A stretch of DNA of 64,000 bases, from assembly GCA_963514095.1 (NCBI GenBank), contig OY741282.1:23802827-23866826 (forward strand), read 5' to 3'. The position numbers were made by a program, and so were the translations under genes. The notes under the pieces were generated by a model. The model worked only from the letters and a program-made list of their open reading frames with translations. It ran no database searches and was not told where the DNA came from. Each line of letters opens with the position of its first letter. The stretch's first letter is position 1. Shown one piece after another: positions 13,690 through 26,165 of the stretch. The stretch is from Eutrigla gurnardus (Eukaryota; Chordata; Actinopteri; Perciformes; Triglidae).

Positions 13690-13761
13690 GCATCCCGTAT
13701 CCAGTTGTGCAGGATTTGGCTCCTCGCCGTGCCGCGTCGCTCCCTTCATTCCGAACTTGAA

Positions 13762-15270
13762 CACAGTGTGATCTTTTCTGCCCCTGCACATGTTGTCCTT
13801 ATACAAGCTGGTAAAAAAACAAATATGTTTTAATTGAATTTTAACGGCGTCTGCTAACATCCGCCTAGAGACTACAGATGGAGATTACAATTGGCTAACT
13901 GTGGCTCGTTGACCGTTTTTAGCTGTGAGAAATAATTAACGGAAGAGGAAGACGCGCTCACAGCGGCTTGCTGGTCATAAGCGTGGATGTGGAATTTCCT
14001 CATGGGGCGATTCATGCTTCCCAGTGTTGTGCTTTGGTATAATTCGTATTGCTTGGCCAAATAGGGAACGCTTACATGTGAAGAATGGCACATGTTTTGA
14101 ACCAGACAGGGGGAGCATCCATGGGCCTCCCATGGTCCGGCCCCTTGTGGACATACAGCAGGTGCGGGGGGTCGATGGGACATGTGTCTTGCTGAGATTG
14201 AGGAGAGGATCTGAATGATCCGTGCTCCTCCCCCGGGGTTAATTTCAGCTTGCAGGTTATTCCGACTGAGCTCTACAGATGGAGGGGCGTGTGTCCACGA
14301 GGAGGATGGTCTAAAGGTAGAAATGCCTTAAATGCCTCCTTGACCCTGCAATGTTATGTAAGGGGTAATCATAATCTGTACTGCAGAAACAAAAGCCCTC
14401 GTCACGTGACCCATAAGTTAATAAACTACTACAAAATAATTTGGCATCGCTCCAAAGGAAATTCCTCCAAATCAAACTGGGAAACATATTCTGCACCAAA
14501 AGGCTCAGAAGGCTTTTCAATCGGTTAATTCGCCAAAATTACAGAGTGTTCAGGATCTGTGCTTTGGGCATAGTTGGCAAGAAATATTGGTTATGATGGT
14601 TTTCTACTACGCGTGTGGGCCTTTACATATATCAGCACGCCGGCACCCAACAGGACAGCGTTTGCCTTTTTTAATAAAACTCTGTGTGTTTGAGAATCAG
14701 GTGTGATTGTGCCGGAGACCCAACGGTTCCCGCAATATTTGCACACGCTGTGCAGCTTCGGTTCGCCATCAAATATGCCGTGGTGTGAAACTGGCACTAC
14801 CAGATCATGCTGAGCACAACTTAGTCTCACTTCGCCAGCTCAAAGCCCCCGCCATCTGCCATGCTCCGCCACATTAATACCAGAGCCCATTAACGTTTAT
14901 TCCTTTTGTTCTGTCCTATTTCTCTGTGTATGACTGTCTATTTATTTGGGGGGGAGTGAATCTTTATCCTCAAATGTATACAATTCATCTTTTCTTCTAA
15001 ATCCGCCATGATCTCAAGGCTCAGCTTGTTGACCAGTGTGGCGCCTGCAGGCTGTGTACACAGAACAGGTGTGTACCAAGTTTAAAAAAGAAGGAACCTT
15101 CATTGGATGCAAGATCAAGCACAATCCAGTCAAGACTGTCAGTCTGCCAGACAGACATGTGGAGCACGGGGGTGTCGGTGGAAGAAAAACAAAGAGGAAA
15201 AAGGAGCTGCTGTTGCAGCTTTCTCCTAAAAGCTCGTTAATTCCATTTTAGATGTCACAGGGATGAGGTA

Positions 15271-15277
<7 letters not shown>
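13762..15277. other. Noncoding stretch, nothing recognised
   Basis: No supported exon, RNA gene or mobile element. Base composition is more balanced than in the flanks. Short frames in several registers match no family. Confidence 0.6.

Positions 15278-15344
<67 letters not shown>
15278..15344. repeat. (TG)n microsatellite
   Basis: About 33 uninterrupted TG dinucleotides, the longest perfect dinucleotide run in the window. It creates a Cys-Val repeat frame that is not a gene. Confidence 0.98.
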
Positions 15345-15346
<2 letters not shown>

Positions 15347-16129
15347 AAAAGCGTCTTCTTGCAGTCTTGCACCCTCGTAAGCTGTCACATCAACCAGCCA
15401 ATTAGGCTGATGGCCAATAAAAATGAGATTTTCCTCGGTCTACCAGCAATGGCGTGTGTTTGCCCGGGGTTGGAGTGAAAAGGCTTTGAGGCACACTGTT
15501 TAAAAAATGTTCATTTTCTTTGTAGGGGACAGTGGTTAGAGATGTTAAATCTTAGAGAGCGTGATTGGAAATTCATGTCGAGTGGATCGATCCAAGGCGG
15601 GTGTGAAAACTAATAATATCTAATAAGGAGACTGTTTGTTTCCACTCACCTGGACCTGGGTTTTTTCTTTGGTGGGAATGTTTACAACTGGTGTTCAATC
15701 CAGCTCCGATCGGTAGTCATGACACCCGGGTTGACACGTTAATTTGACCATATGCTGCGTTTACAAGCCCCGTTTTCCAGCATGTTCATGAAAAAACAAC
15801 TGAAAAGTGAAAAAAACAGAAAGAATACTGACTTTTTCCAATCACCTCACTGATCACATCTTCAACACCACATGTGGATTTTGTAATTAGTAATAAGTGT
15901 GGAAATAAAGTCAGTGACAGCGCCTCATATCCTCTGTAGAACTATTGACTGGTGATAAAATAATATTCATAATCCTCAAATGGCAGAAAACGGAACAGAA
16001 CATGAGTGAAAAGTCAACTGTGTATTACATCCAGACAACCTGGACTCATGAGAAGGTGTGTGAATAGCACATGATTTTAAGGATTTTCACAAATGTTTGA
16101 CTTTTCTCACGTATCATTTGACACCATGA
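15345..16129. other. Noncoding stretch, nothing recognised
   Basis: Complex sequence without a recognised repeat or exon. Confidence 0.6.
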
Positions 16130-16300
16130 AATATCCAGGGTTAGTTTTAGGTAACTCTGGAAGCCATCACAGTTGTGCTTAAAACAGTAAACGCATCACA
16201 AACATCACTGAAGTAACTTCCAAATAAATCACTGGGACAAGAACACTGGTCTGCCGGGTGAAAGTCCTGTGTTTGTTTGACCCGTCCACCACAAGTAGTC
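16130..16300. repeat. Degenerate teleost interspersed repeat
   Basis: Words such as 'gtgcttaaaacagtaaac' and 'actggtctgccgggtgaaag' followed by 'tcctgtgtttgtttgaccc' resemble a dispersed teleost repeat that I recognise from other fish sequence. No terminal structure is visible, and class and boundaries are unknown. Related-looking words recur at 27.4-27.7 kb. Confidence 0.45.
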
Positions 16301-18605
16301 TTTCTCAATTGTTGCACAACAGGTGTGCGTTCATAATGCAGTCAGCACAGGCTGCATAGTGTAAAAGGACATGGTCATTGCACCCTTAACGACTAACAAA
16401 TCGCTCATCGGGTTAGACCGGGCCGGAGGAGAGGACCGCGGAGCTGCCTCGTCTGTTAAAAGGTGGCGATGGACTGTTATTGTTCTCACATTGCACAGGC
16501 TGGAGGATCAATCAGGATGCGCCGTCTTCTGAACGCCCGGACCAATTATCCTGCCACGGTTCTGTGCATCCTGCCAGAGTGTGCATATGCTTTATGTGTG
16601 TCTGTCTGAGAGAGAGAGAACGAGCTGCTTCCTCCTCCTCAGCTCTTCATTAGTGCTGAACGTAAAGGGACTTAAACATGGCGGAGCACATATGCAGCGG
16701 TTTAATGTTGGGAGAGCTGCCTGCCAGGAGCCGGACAGCTTTCCTCTCATCACCTGTTTCCCACACACACCTACAGCTTTCACATCTCATTGTTTTAATT
16801 TTTTCAAAAAGTAGAGCGTACTTGAAAAAGTTTGTCTTCACTTGAAGGGAAATGAGAACAAAAAGTTTCCGCCCAGCCGACAGAATACGGATGAGGATGA
16901 TTGCATGTGAGGTGTCGGAGAGAGAGGAACGGTCGACATAATGAGTCGGAGAACCACAAATTGCACTTCATTCATCTTGGTGTGCGTCTCGGTCACACGA
17001 CTCTCAGGAGTTCACATCGACTCCCACTATCCTCGTACAACCCACTCTGCTTCGGATACCTCCCGCCTCTCTGCATTAATGATTTAGTCCTCGGTGGCGG
17101 AGTCGGGTATGATGCAGGCCTCACAATGACATCTTATTCATTTTATTGAACCGTGATAATGTGTTCATACTCCCACGTCGAGCCTTCGCCATCCCTACTT
17201 GTTTTGTGTTGGATCAGTAATGTGAGATGTGCAATATTCATGTGGTAAAAGTCTAATATTTAGCTCTTCAGCCATGCTAATGAAGCCAGCGTGTGTTTTA
17301 CAGCATTCCACCTTCATGTACAGATGTTTTAATAATATATCACAACCAGTGCCAGCTTTCAAGGCGGCCTGCCTTCAGCTCCATCCATATACTTACCGCA
17401 CAGTCAGCCTTTTACACAACACCCAGATTACTTTGGTTGGTTTTTACAGAGGATTGAATTGAACAACATATTGACTGATTCAGAATGACTTACCTCCGAC
17501 TGATATTCAACAATGGCGTGAAACACTGGAGTGAAGGCGGTAAAGGTTTTTCAGTCACAACAGAGAAAAACAATTTTATGTCTGTTGAGATTTTTATTAC
17601 AGCGAAAAATCGATAAAGAAAGCGGCAGGTAACTGACTTTGTTTTCAATCAGATGTCTTTTTATTTTCGACATCATTAGCAAGTGAAATGCAGTTCACGG
17701 CGGGGCTTCTTCAGTCCCACATGTCTGCTGGAACCTGTCATTCTAAACTGACTCTTTATTCCTCATTTCGTTTTGTTTCTCTCTCTCGAGTGGTTTCACA
17801 CCTGATGGTTGACTTTTATTCAAAGTCCTTTTCAAATTCAATAATTCTTTCTTTCTTCCCTTCCCACTAACCCTCACTCAAGTCTGCTTTTTAGTACATA
17901 TTCTTTTTATCGCAGTCCGCATTTGGATTTAGTCACGTCCCAAAAGCTGAAATGCTTAGTGGTTCAACTAATAATTCCATCAGTCATTAAATATTAACAG
18001 AATGAAACGAGTGTCCCGAGCTGTAAAAAGTGATAAAGCGAGCCGAGTAGAGAAGCTGCAGGGGTGTCTAATGAAAATTTAATATTTCTGTAATAGTGTT
18101 TTGAGTGATATTTTCATTATTCTATAATGACACTGGCATGTCTCAGTGGTTGGTAATTAGCCCCCTACCCATATAATCATTCTGTCTTTTCCTTTTTTCT
18201 CTGTTTCTCTCTCTCTCTTTCTTCTATCAAATGTCATAATTTAGCGTATCGCTCTTACTTTTAGAAATGAAACCCGCCGTATACGCTCATGAACACGTCT
18301 GTGCTCCCTGATCTGACTACCTGCATATTAACAGTGAGACAGGAAGCACACATTCTGCCAGAGGCTTAATGTCCGTCCGGTCGTGTCAAGGTGAGACCGC
18401 CACGAAATGAAGACGTCAGCGTGGGGTTTGAGGTCAATCCTTCGGTTTACCAGTTTATTTTCTGCTGAGATAGATAATATGAAATATATGACACCCTTCA
18501 CTCTGATCATTACAGTGGTGTGCTGCTATAAATGGAGGATGCAACCTGGTAATTAAAAAAGCAACATATGAAAGAGGGAGTCTGCATGATATATTATGAA
18601 TTCTT
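16301..18605. other. Noncoding stretch, nothing recognised
   Basis: No exon or mobile element is supported. CT-rich short runs occur at about 17770-17790 and 18190-18230. A few CpG-containing patches near 16390-16560 and 16860-17110 do not resolve into any feature. Confidence 0.55.
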
Positions 18606-18834
18606 TGTAAATGGACCTGCATATATAACACCTTTGAGCTAACTAGCTACTCAAGGCGCTTCACACTCACTTTTGGCACGTTCACACATCAGGATCTAAC
18701 TCATTCATACACATTCACACGCTGATGGCACGGCATCAACTGGCAATTTAGGGTTCAGCATCTTGCCCAAGGATACTTCGGCATGCAGACTGGAGGAGCC
18801 GGGATTCGCTCATCCTCTGAGCCACAGCCGCCCC
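18606..18834 (-). mobile_element. tRNA-derived SINE, minus strand
   Basis: On the minus strand the element begins GGGGCGGCTGTGGCTCAGAG, whose TGGCTCAGAGG is a pol III A box. It continues through 'cagtctgcatgccgaag', 'ccttgggcaagatgctgaac', 'gtgtgaatgtgtatgaatg' and 'gaagcgccttgagtagc', and ends 'atatgcaggtccatttac'. This is a very common teleost tRNA-SINE. The tRNA-like head is short: AGCGAATCCCGGC, a decayed B box, follows the A box almost directly, so roughly 30 bp between the boxes is missing relative to the form I recall. It would probably be transcriptionally dead. A second copy begins at 63941. Confidence 0.88.
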
Positions 18835-19213
18835 AGTCTCATTTACAAGACTGGCAAGCTCTCGTTTACAGCTGACCTCGACCTCAGTGGGCCACGATAG
18901 CCACCTCAGGGTCAGGGTCAGACTCATGCAAGAAATGCAATACACATAAAAACATTCCGATACGGAGCTGTCATCTTGAGATGTTGATGTCATGAGTGTG
19001 CAAGTTTAGAGTTCTCGCCCATAGAAACGCTCGAACCAATCGCGAGTGCAGCGCCGCCATGGCTCATTAACCAGCGAGAATCACAGCAATCAATCATGAT
19101 GTCCCAACCCCCCTTTTTATTCTCAAATGACTCATTAAAATGAACACTTGAACATTGTGTGATAAGAACTACCGAAAATGACAAAAATCATCTTTGGGAA
19201 TCATTTATTTGCT
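18835..19213. other. Noncoding stretch, nothing recognised
   Basis: Short complex interval between the SINE and a dispersed repeat, with no exon or motif that I can support. Confidence 0.55.
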
Positions 19214-19266
19214 GGGGTTTCTGACCTATACTGCAGCCAGCCACCAGGGGGCAATTGAGATGTTTT
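19214..19266 (+). repeat. Dispersed percomorph repeat fragment, copy 1
   Basis: The core 'cctatactgcagccagccac' followed by 'cagggggca' and a 'gagatgtttt' end is a fragment of an abundant percomorph repeat. The reverse complement of 50170-50222 matches it over 53 bp with only a few differences, so the window holds two copies in opposite orientation. Confidence 0.75.
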
Positions 19267-19580
19267 GTCAGTCAGGTGTTTTTTTTTTCACGGCCTGACA
19301 TGCAAACACAGGGATGTCACCAGGGTTAGCGGAGCATTTCACACAAAACCTGGTTGGGATCTCACCAAATAATTGCTCAAAGGACCCCTCCTGTTGAGCC
19401 GACTACCCACTGAACAACAACCTGATTGAGCTGAAGCTCCGCAGGCTGTGTCCGGTCCTTCCCGTCCCACTTCACACCTCACCTCCAGCCATCTGCCCAC
19501 CTCCAACTCCGCGATCTGTCCGAGGTCTTTCCGGATGTACGGGAGATTTAACTCCAGGCCGACCCCGTCTCTCCTGCCTC

Positions 19581-19586
<6 letters not shown>

Positions 19587-19619
<33 letters not shown>
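19587..19619. repeat. (CA)n microsatellite
   Basis: About 16 perfect AC dinucleotides, preceded by about 200 bp of C/T-rich sequence without a recognised gene. Confidence 0.97.
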
Positions 19620-19620
<1 letters not shown>

Positions 19621-19995
19621 CAGTCACTTACATGCGTGTGCTTACATAAGTGGGCTACTGTTAGCTTTCAGCACCAACCTGATTTGCAAAATGTAGGATA
19701 AGGGATTAGAGAAACCAGATTAGCACAGCTGGATTTCGGCTGAAGTAACCCCGGTTTCTAACAGGGTTTTCACAATCGCACATGCATGACAAAGACTTCA
19801 AACAGAGAAAAGCACCGACATAATCATACTTAAGTAAGCCATGATCAAAATGTATTCTGATGCTGACCTGCAATTCCCTGCAAAATGTCTACCAGTAGAT
19901 ATCATATGGAAACAAATTGAATCCTTCATGACATGTACTGTCCCGTCTCGCCTGCTAGAGAAGAAGAAAGGAAACATGAATCATGTTTAGACCTT

Positions 19996-20087
19996 AATGA
20001 CTAGAGGCCCATCAGCATGACATCCCTAATCTTTGAAAGACCCCTCAGCTCGACGCCCTGCAGTGTGCCAACCACGCTAACAGCCAG
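19996..20087 (+). pseudogene. LINE reverse transcriptase fragment (decayed)
   Basis: Frame one reads Asn-Asp-stop-Arg-Pro-Ile-Ser-Met-Thr-Ser then Ile-Phe-Glu-Arg, matching the 'NDYRPVALTS...FER' block at the front of the reverse transcriptase of fish LINEs. A shift of two bases later, 20046-20087 reads QLDALQCANHANSQ, matching the conserved 'LDPLQFAYRANRS' block. The stop codon, the frameshift and loss of the linker between the blocks show that it is dead. Nothing recognisable of the palm domain follows. Confidence 0.6.
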
Positions 20088-20302
20088 CAGGAGACTAGAC
20101 TTCACCCTCCAGCATGTGCAGTATTTGAGGATTTAGTTTGTAGAGCTCTGACACCCCGAGCTTCCTCAGCTGATACAAACCAGCATCATCTCTCTGGTGG
20201 CGGGCCTCAGACTCCCGACAGACAGAAAAACACCACGCAATGCAACAAGAGCAGCGCTCTCACTCTGGTTTAAAATAACTGGAGAGATGTTCAAGTGGAG
20301 CA

Positions 20303-20307
<5 letters not shown>

Positions 20308-20337
<30 letters not shown>
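20308..20337. repeat. (TG)n microsatellite
   Basis: About 15 perfect GT dinucleotides. Confidence 0.97.
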
Positions 20338-20340
<3 letters not shown>

Positions 20341-22519
20341 ACTCGAGTGTGTGTTTGTGGTGAGTTTAGAGTGGCGGTGCAATGTGTCATGGATATTTCC
20401 TTTCTGTAAGACTAAAATAGGTAATGTACGTTCAGTTGCCACTTTATTAAGTGCACATGTCCAATCGAACGCAATCCAATACGACAGCTCTGCCATGAAT
20501 GTGACCTTTCCTAAAGCTCATGATGTAATTATTTAGCAGTGGACAGCATTTCATTTTCATGTAATAAAGAGGCAATTTAATTTAATGTGTAACTCCATTT
20601 ACATACCTGAGGCCTGACACACGTGGTTATCTGGATACGTGGATAAGCCTCTTCTTAACAATATGAAAAGACTTTATTGGGCTAAATTATGTAAATCATG
20701 CATTTCAAAGCAAGAAATAAACAGACATGAGGACAGAGAGAAAAACTCCGTCTCAATTCCTGCTTTGAGGCGAGATATTGCTGGTGTAATTCCGTGCTCT
20801 TAAACTGGGATTAAAGACACATGCTCTTGTGATTGCTCAAACATGCACTAAGGATGCTGATGTTATTTGCAGCTTTGCGATCCAGTGTTTGTAATTATGG
20901 CAAACACGACCTCTCCTCGTCCTTCACGCGGGAAATCGATGAATGCAGTGTGGCACATTGGAAGGGGGAATGTTAAAGATGTGGACTGCAGGCAGGATGT
21001 GGTGCCGGGTCATTGACATGGATTGATTAGCGCTGGGGTTTTGGCAATATTTATGATGTAATTAACACACATGCATTCACTCAGTGAGGTGGAAGATGGA
21101 AAAGGGGAAGATGGAAAAGGAGTTTGGAGGATAGCCATAATAGCATGAAGGCCGACTCCCATTCTCATTGTGTCGATTCAGAGAATGAGATCCATCTTTA
21201 TAGTTGCATTAACCTTGTTAATATTGTCCTGTGTTTGAGATTAACCTGCCGCACCAGATGGTTTGTTACACACAACCATCTGAGAAGCCGCATTTGGACA
21301 CCGTTTTGAAAGGGCGGGCACATATCTCTGTGTACAGATGCTTTTTTTAATCATATTACATTCTATATTAGTGCCAGAAACTTCAAAACACTGTGTTTGA
21401 TGGAACAATGTTGGCTGATATGTGCATTGGTCAATGAGCAATTAATTATGAGACTGTGCATGTAGCACGTTTTACTCCCACCATATTGCCCTCTCTGTCT
21501 TCTCTTACCACTTCACGTCAAAAGCTGTTATCCAGCAATTAATCTGCTAATATGCTTCAAAATTACGGCAGAATTCTCTCTGAGAGACATCAAGGGAAAA
21601 CACGTTTCTATACATTCACCACAGAGTGGATGGTAAGGTATATATTAAATATGTACACATTTTGATATGCATTTAAAGTGATTATGAGATTAAGTCATTA
21701 TGCTGACATTCTGCACTAAAATACAAAGTAGCAGATTTTAAAAAAAGAACACAAGATTGCAATTGCAAACAATTACATGAGGCCCAGTATATATAATTGT
21801 CTTGTAAATCAATTCAGAAGATGACATTTACTATTGTGACCAAAAATGGTCTGATTGCCTTTCACACAGCGGAGCTCTTTCTCACCCGAACATTAAAAGA
21901 CCATCAGTTATTGAACTCGACAGTGTTTTGGAAAAAGACAGAAGCTTTCTGTAAACCTTTTAAAAAGAGGATGCTATTTTCTAAGAGCCCTGCAACTCTT
22001 GGAAATAATTTGGTGTGCATGTTTATTACATGTTAAACACAGAAAGGACAACTTTATAAGATGTTGGGATCAGAATAAACAATTTTCTTACTAATTTAGC
22101 CATCAGCACAGTACAAAATGTGGTGACTCAGTGGTTATGGCAGCACCGGGTCCCTGGAGACGGTCACCCCGGCAACAGGTGAGCTAGAGTTTGACCCGGA
22201 AGCCACTCCAAAGCTGGCGCAGGCTCTTCCAGTGGAATCGGAGGGGTCGCGGGGTGTAATTCTTGCCTCATTTGTGCTCTGATGAACAGTAACTCCATAA
22301 GAATCGGTGCCTAATGCCATATCGCTACTTACTTAAAGCTGTCATGTTTGGGTTTTGGAACAAAGAGCAGCTACGTTGATAATATTTTAAAAGTCAGGGA
22401 GTAGAAACTGGATGAAACCTCCCATCACTGTTGTACGAATAGTAACAAGGTCATTATCATAAATTTCAGCTTAAAGTAAGTGTTGTGCGTTGGCGCGTCT
22501 GCGTCGTGTGTCAACAGTT
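20338..22519. other. Noncoding stretch with AT-rich complex blocks
   Basis: No exon is supported. The block at about 20520-20720 contains TTTATTGGGC, ATGTAAATCATGCAT and other homeobox/POU-like words. A short imperfect duplication of AAGATGGAAAAGG lies near 21092-21122. Either the low repeat content or regulatory constraint could explain the texture. Confidence 0.5.
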
Positions 22520-22640
22520 TGACCCTCGGTACATTAATGACACAACATTACGATGCATTAATTGTATTACACATTACAATAAGTGCATTAATGGCACCAA
22601 TTAAAGCAGCTTTAATTACTGTTGCCCTTTGATTATGCCT
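22520..22640. promoter_or_regulatory. Candidate enhancer: homeodomain-site cluster
   Basis: Within about 90 bp there are three ATTAAT sites (about 22532, 22556 and 22586), CAATTAAA (about 22597) and TTTAATTA (about 22611). CCTTTGAT, a TCF/LEF-type site, follows at 22626-22633. The sequence is complex rather than a simple repeat. The clustering is visible; regulatory function is inference from known binding preferences. Confidence 0.3.
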
Positions 22641-25600
22641 GCCTCAACAGGCCTGACTTCTTGACCCCATGAAACAGGCAAAAACACACACAGTGATTCA
22701 CACGCACTTCACACAGACACACACACACAGGAGCAAAAGAGGCATGACGACACAACATTGAAATACTGGAGGGACGTTTAGTAGGGAGTTTATGCAAGGA
22801 ACCCCCTAAAATGTCAGAGAATTGAGGGCATTTGATGATGAAAATGAACCACAATGCACCTGTGAGAGACGAAGCAACTCTTTGACACATTTAGTTGAAG
22901 TCATAGGAATCAATGTGTTTAGTTAATTCAGGTCCCATTTGAAAGCAGTCAAACCACCTGCAACGCAACAGACAGAAAACACAGAAACGGGAAGGACAGC
23001 ATCGCCATCAGGCACTGGGCTGAAACAGCTTATATATTATGATTAATTAGGTCATAACAATAAGTGCAATAACTGGTTTTCTTGCCTTTTAGGGTGAGCT
23101 GCCCCTTCAATGTATACATTTTTACATAATTGAGAGAATTGAGAGCAAGTTGCATGAATTCAATTATTTATTATCTTTAGTATTCCTTCACTAAAATCAG
23201 CATCCATGAAAAGAAGCCTGAAGTCTGCTTCTACTGCACACTGCCTCTTCGTTTGATTCTGAGCTTCACTGGAGCAGCCGTTCCATGACAGGCTGGTGAT
23301 TGAGGAAAGAGAGGATTCAGTGTTTAAACAAGGGTAGAGCTGGACTTCCAAAGGAGCAATAAGAGGACAAATGAGCCATTCAACATTCCACGTGAAGGTT
23401 ACCACACCTTATATCCGTGTCTCTTTTAATGCCACCGTTCCGAGAGGTCCGACAAAGCAGTCTGCCAAACGGTAGTCATCTGTCACATCGCCAAACTCAT
23501 CAAAACGTTTTTCTCTGGATGGACATGCACAGCCTGTGAAATGTTCCCTGAAATCCATGAAACACAGGAGCTCCTGTACTGTCTTCCCAAAGACAGGCTT
23601 GTAGACCAATGAGCAACTATTACCCCATTTCTGAAACGGGCACATTGGCTTGAAATAAACTTTTTTACCACATTTTTTAAAGCAATCATGTGTTGTACAA
23701 AAGTACCACAACAGCACCACAAATCCTGAGCATGCTGCTCAAATCAGTACAATGCGATTTCACCCTCAACTTAGGCCAAGGACTTATCTGTGTGTCTCAG
23801 AGCAAACTCGATAACTTCCTTGTCCACAACATCTCTCCTATCAAAGTAGCGACATGCTGACAACTTGTTTTCCCCCCAAAGACCTCATCAATGTCTGCGT
23901 CTGTGCACAAATACTGGGGGGGGATGTTGCTCACTTACTCAGGGCAAGGTGTTAGTTACATCACGTCACTGCTTGAACATGCACTGTTTGCTCTAGCTGC
24001 AGATTCCTCTCGTTCCCGAGCGTCTTATCAGATGATTCTTATGAAACTCCTATTGTTGTAACTACATCTTGTTTCCTATTCTTGTGAGACTGAAATGTTC
24101 TGCAACCCCGCCCAAACAAATGAGTGCCAGAAGTGCACAAATAACAACTGGATGTTGACAACTGCGCTGAGTTTCCTGATTGGACTCTACTATTTTGTTT
24201 GCATTTAGAGGGATGATAATGGTTTATGCTTGCCTTTTTCCATTCGTGTGCCACCAGCCTAGCTCCTACCTTCTGCAATGAATCATCCTCCAACCCATCA
24301 TCTTACACAACAAGCTATTTATTTACTCTTATTAGGTTTCTTCTTTCCACTTTCCACCTTTCACATTCACAAATAACCCTGGTGTTAAGTAGCATAGCTA
24401 AACACTGACCTACGCAAGGTCAGAGCGTTTCATTGTGGGTCCCAGTGGGCCGCATTATGTACAGCAGTGCCATGCAGTATGACCCGTAAGTATTCACCTT
24501 GCAACTAAATCTCTAGGACACTTTCCTTCTCCCTCCTTCTACTTCAACAGGGAGCCTCCATCGTTCCCTTTTTGTAATCCTCTTCACAATCTGTTTTTTT
24601 TTTCTGTATTTTTAGAGGAACAATTTCTCTTCAAGGAACATCTCTCTTATCTGTTGATGTCCTTTAACAGCATCCTCTCACCAGTTTTAATATGTCGAGG
24701 CTAGGAAAATGACCATATTTTCAGTGCTGACCTGAGGTCAAAGTCTGTCATGCTGCCATTGTGGTGCATTTCCTCCCCACTGATTGGTTTTGGATGTTAA
24801 ATCGAGGGAACATCAGGACTATCTTCTGCACTTAATGCTCCTTGTCTGTCTGTCTGACAGGCCACTTGTTGATCCACCTCGCTTTACAGATTTTACACTC
24901 CGCTTTCCTCACACTTATTCTAAAACGGGTTTATTTTCCACACGGCTGAATTGCCCTTTCAGCAAGACAATATTGTGGGAAAAACACACTGCAGGTGAAA
25001 AGTCATTTATTTATATTGCCGCAAATGTTTTTCCCTCTGACAGTTACACGGTAAAGGTTTGGAGAAATTGCTCAGTACAACATAATAGTTTCGGCACACA
25101 AACACACAAGCTAACAAGACGAACAGTTTGCAGCCACGGCCGCCGCTCTATGAGGCTGTATGTGGGCATAGTGGTTGTACAACATATATAGGATATACAT
25201 AGATTTGGAAATGAATGATTTCATTTCCATTTTCTGCAATCTACCAAATGGTTGTTGAGATATTTCACTCTAGACAAAATGTGTCCTCATTAAAGACAAA
25301 GACATGAGTAATGTCATTGACAACACGTCTATCAGCCATGCCCACAGATAACACAACAAGTTGGAAGAGACAGCCTTGTAACTCCGTTGCTATGTGGGGA
25401 AGTACTCGCCCAATCTGTGAAGGTTGACAATTATGCACCAATGCTTTTGAAAAGCTCCTTTTTTCATTCCCTGCATTCACACTACAAATGGGACACAGGA
25501 CTGCTATTTCAATTTCCTCTACTTGACAGGAGGTCTCTGAAAAACCTCATCCACATAAGTGTGGACATGCTCTGTAATAACACACTGATAAGCCATTGTG

Positions 25601-25742
25601 CCGTTTTCTATCCACAGTACTCCCTCCTTTATTTTAATGAAAATGAACACCATCTATCTGTCTGTCACTCCCTCCATTTCCATGCTGCTCCCTCCACCCA
25701 TTTGTCCCTCAGCCAAGGAGATCAATTACTTCTCCTCCCTCG
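22641..25742. other. Noncoding stretch, nothing recognised
   Basis: No supported exon, RNA gene or mobile element. The longest frame (24784-25191, 135 codons) has no recognisable domain. Short C or G runs occur near 23874 and 23919. Confidence 0.55.
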
Positions 25743-25815
25743 CAAGAAAGAGAAAATACTTTCTCTCTCTCTTCCATCTCGTCTATCTCTCTCTCTCTTC
25801 TATCTCGTCTCTCTC
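25743..25815. repeat. Imperfect CT-rich tandem tract
   Basis: An imperfect duplication of a unit built from (CT)n plus 'tctcgtctatctct' words, almost pure pyrimidine. It creates open frames in several registers without coding meaning. Confidence 0.8.
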
Positions 25816-25832
25816 CCTTTCATGGTTTTCCC

Positions 25833-26165
25833 ACAGACTGTATATGAGAAGTGGACGTGACATCGGCCATTGTTTTATGGACTCTGGTGTTGAAGCCTCA
25901 AAAATGACCATATTTGGAGTTCTATATGGTTAATAGTTGGAAGTGACCTGTCAATCACAAGGTAGCCACCCCCTAAAAAATATGCCGTCTCTAAATGGAA
26001 CCATAACTGACTAAATGGACATAATGCTGTACTGATTTGAAACTTGTGATTGAGACCATAAACTGAAGACTTCCACTTATTTTGGCAACCAGTCACCCCC
26101 TGATGGCCAGAAGAGAGAATGCAATTTTAAGGCACTTCCGCCTTGGCTTCACTTTTCAGAGCCCC
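25833..26165. mobile_element. Abundant percomorph interspersed repeat, internally deleted
   Basis: It begins 'acagactgtatatgagaagt' and contains 'ctctggtgttgaagcctc', 'tgaccatatttgga', 'gtcaatcacaaggtagccac', 'taaatggaaccataa', 'attgagaccataaactgaag', 'caaccagtcaccccctgatg' and 'aaggcacttccgccttggct' plus 'tcacttttcaga'. These are consecutive landmarks of a very common percomorph repeat. The join between 'ggaagtgacc' and 'tgtcaatcac' near 25950 lacks a segment present in the fuller form that I recall. No coding capacity; class unknown. Confidence 0.8.

Larger units (their letters stand above)
13200..13761. repeat. CpG-rich block with two hairpins, probably an old DNA-transposon remnant
   Basis: This ~560-bp block is far richer in CpG than its flanks. 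It contains two strong inverted repeats, annotated separately. Words such as 'aacatccacactaa' resemble fish DNA-transposon ends that I recall, but no clear terminal repeat pair or target duplication frames the block. Its frames (60-92 codons) match nothing known. A true CpG-island promoter is the alternative, but no TATA box, initiator or first exon is apparent. Confidence 0.4.

Noticed and set aside
15278..15478. Cys-Val repeat protein frame
   Set aside because: Produced entirely by the (TG)n microsatellite.
22120..22210. tRNA-like A box (TGACTCAGTGGTTATGG) and a B-box-like GAGTTTGACCC
   Set aside because: The spacing of about 60 bp is too long for a tRNA, no cloverleaf can be drawn and no SINE tail follows.
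24784..25191. 135-codon plus-strand frame
   Set aside because: No family recognised and no splice or start context; treated as chance.
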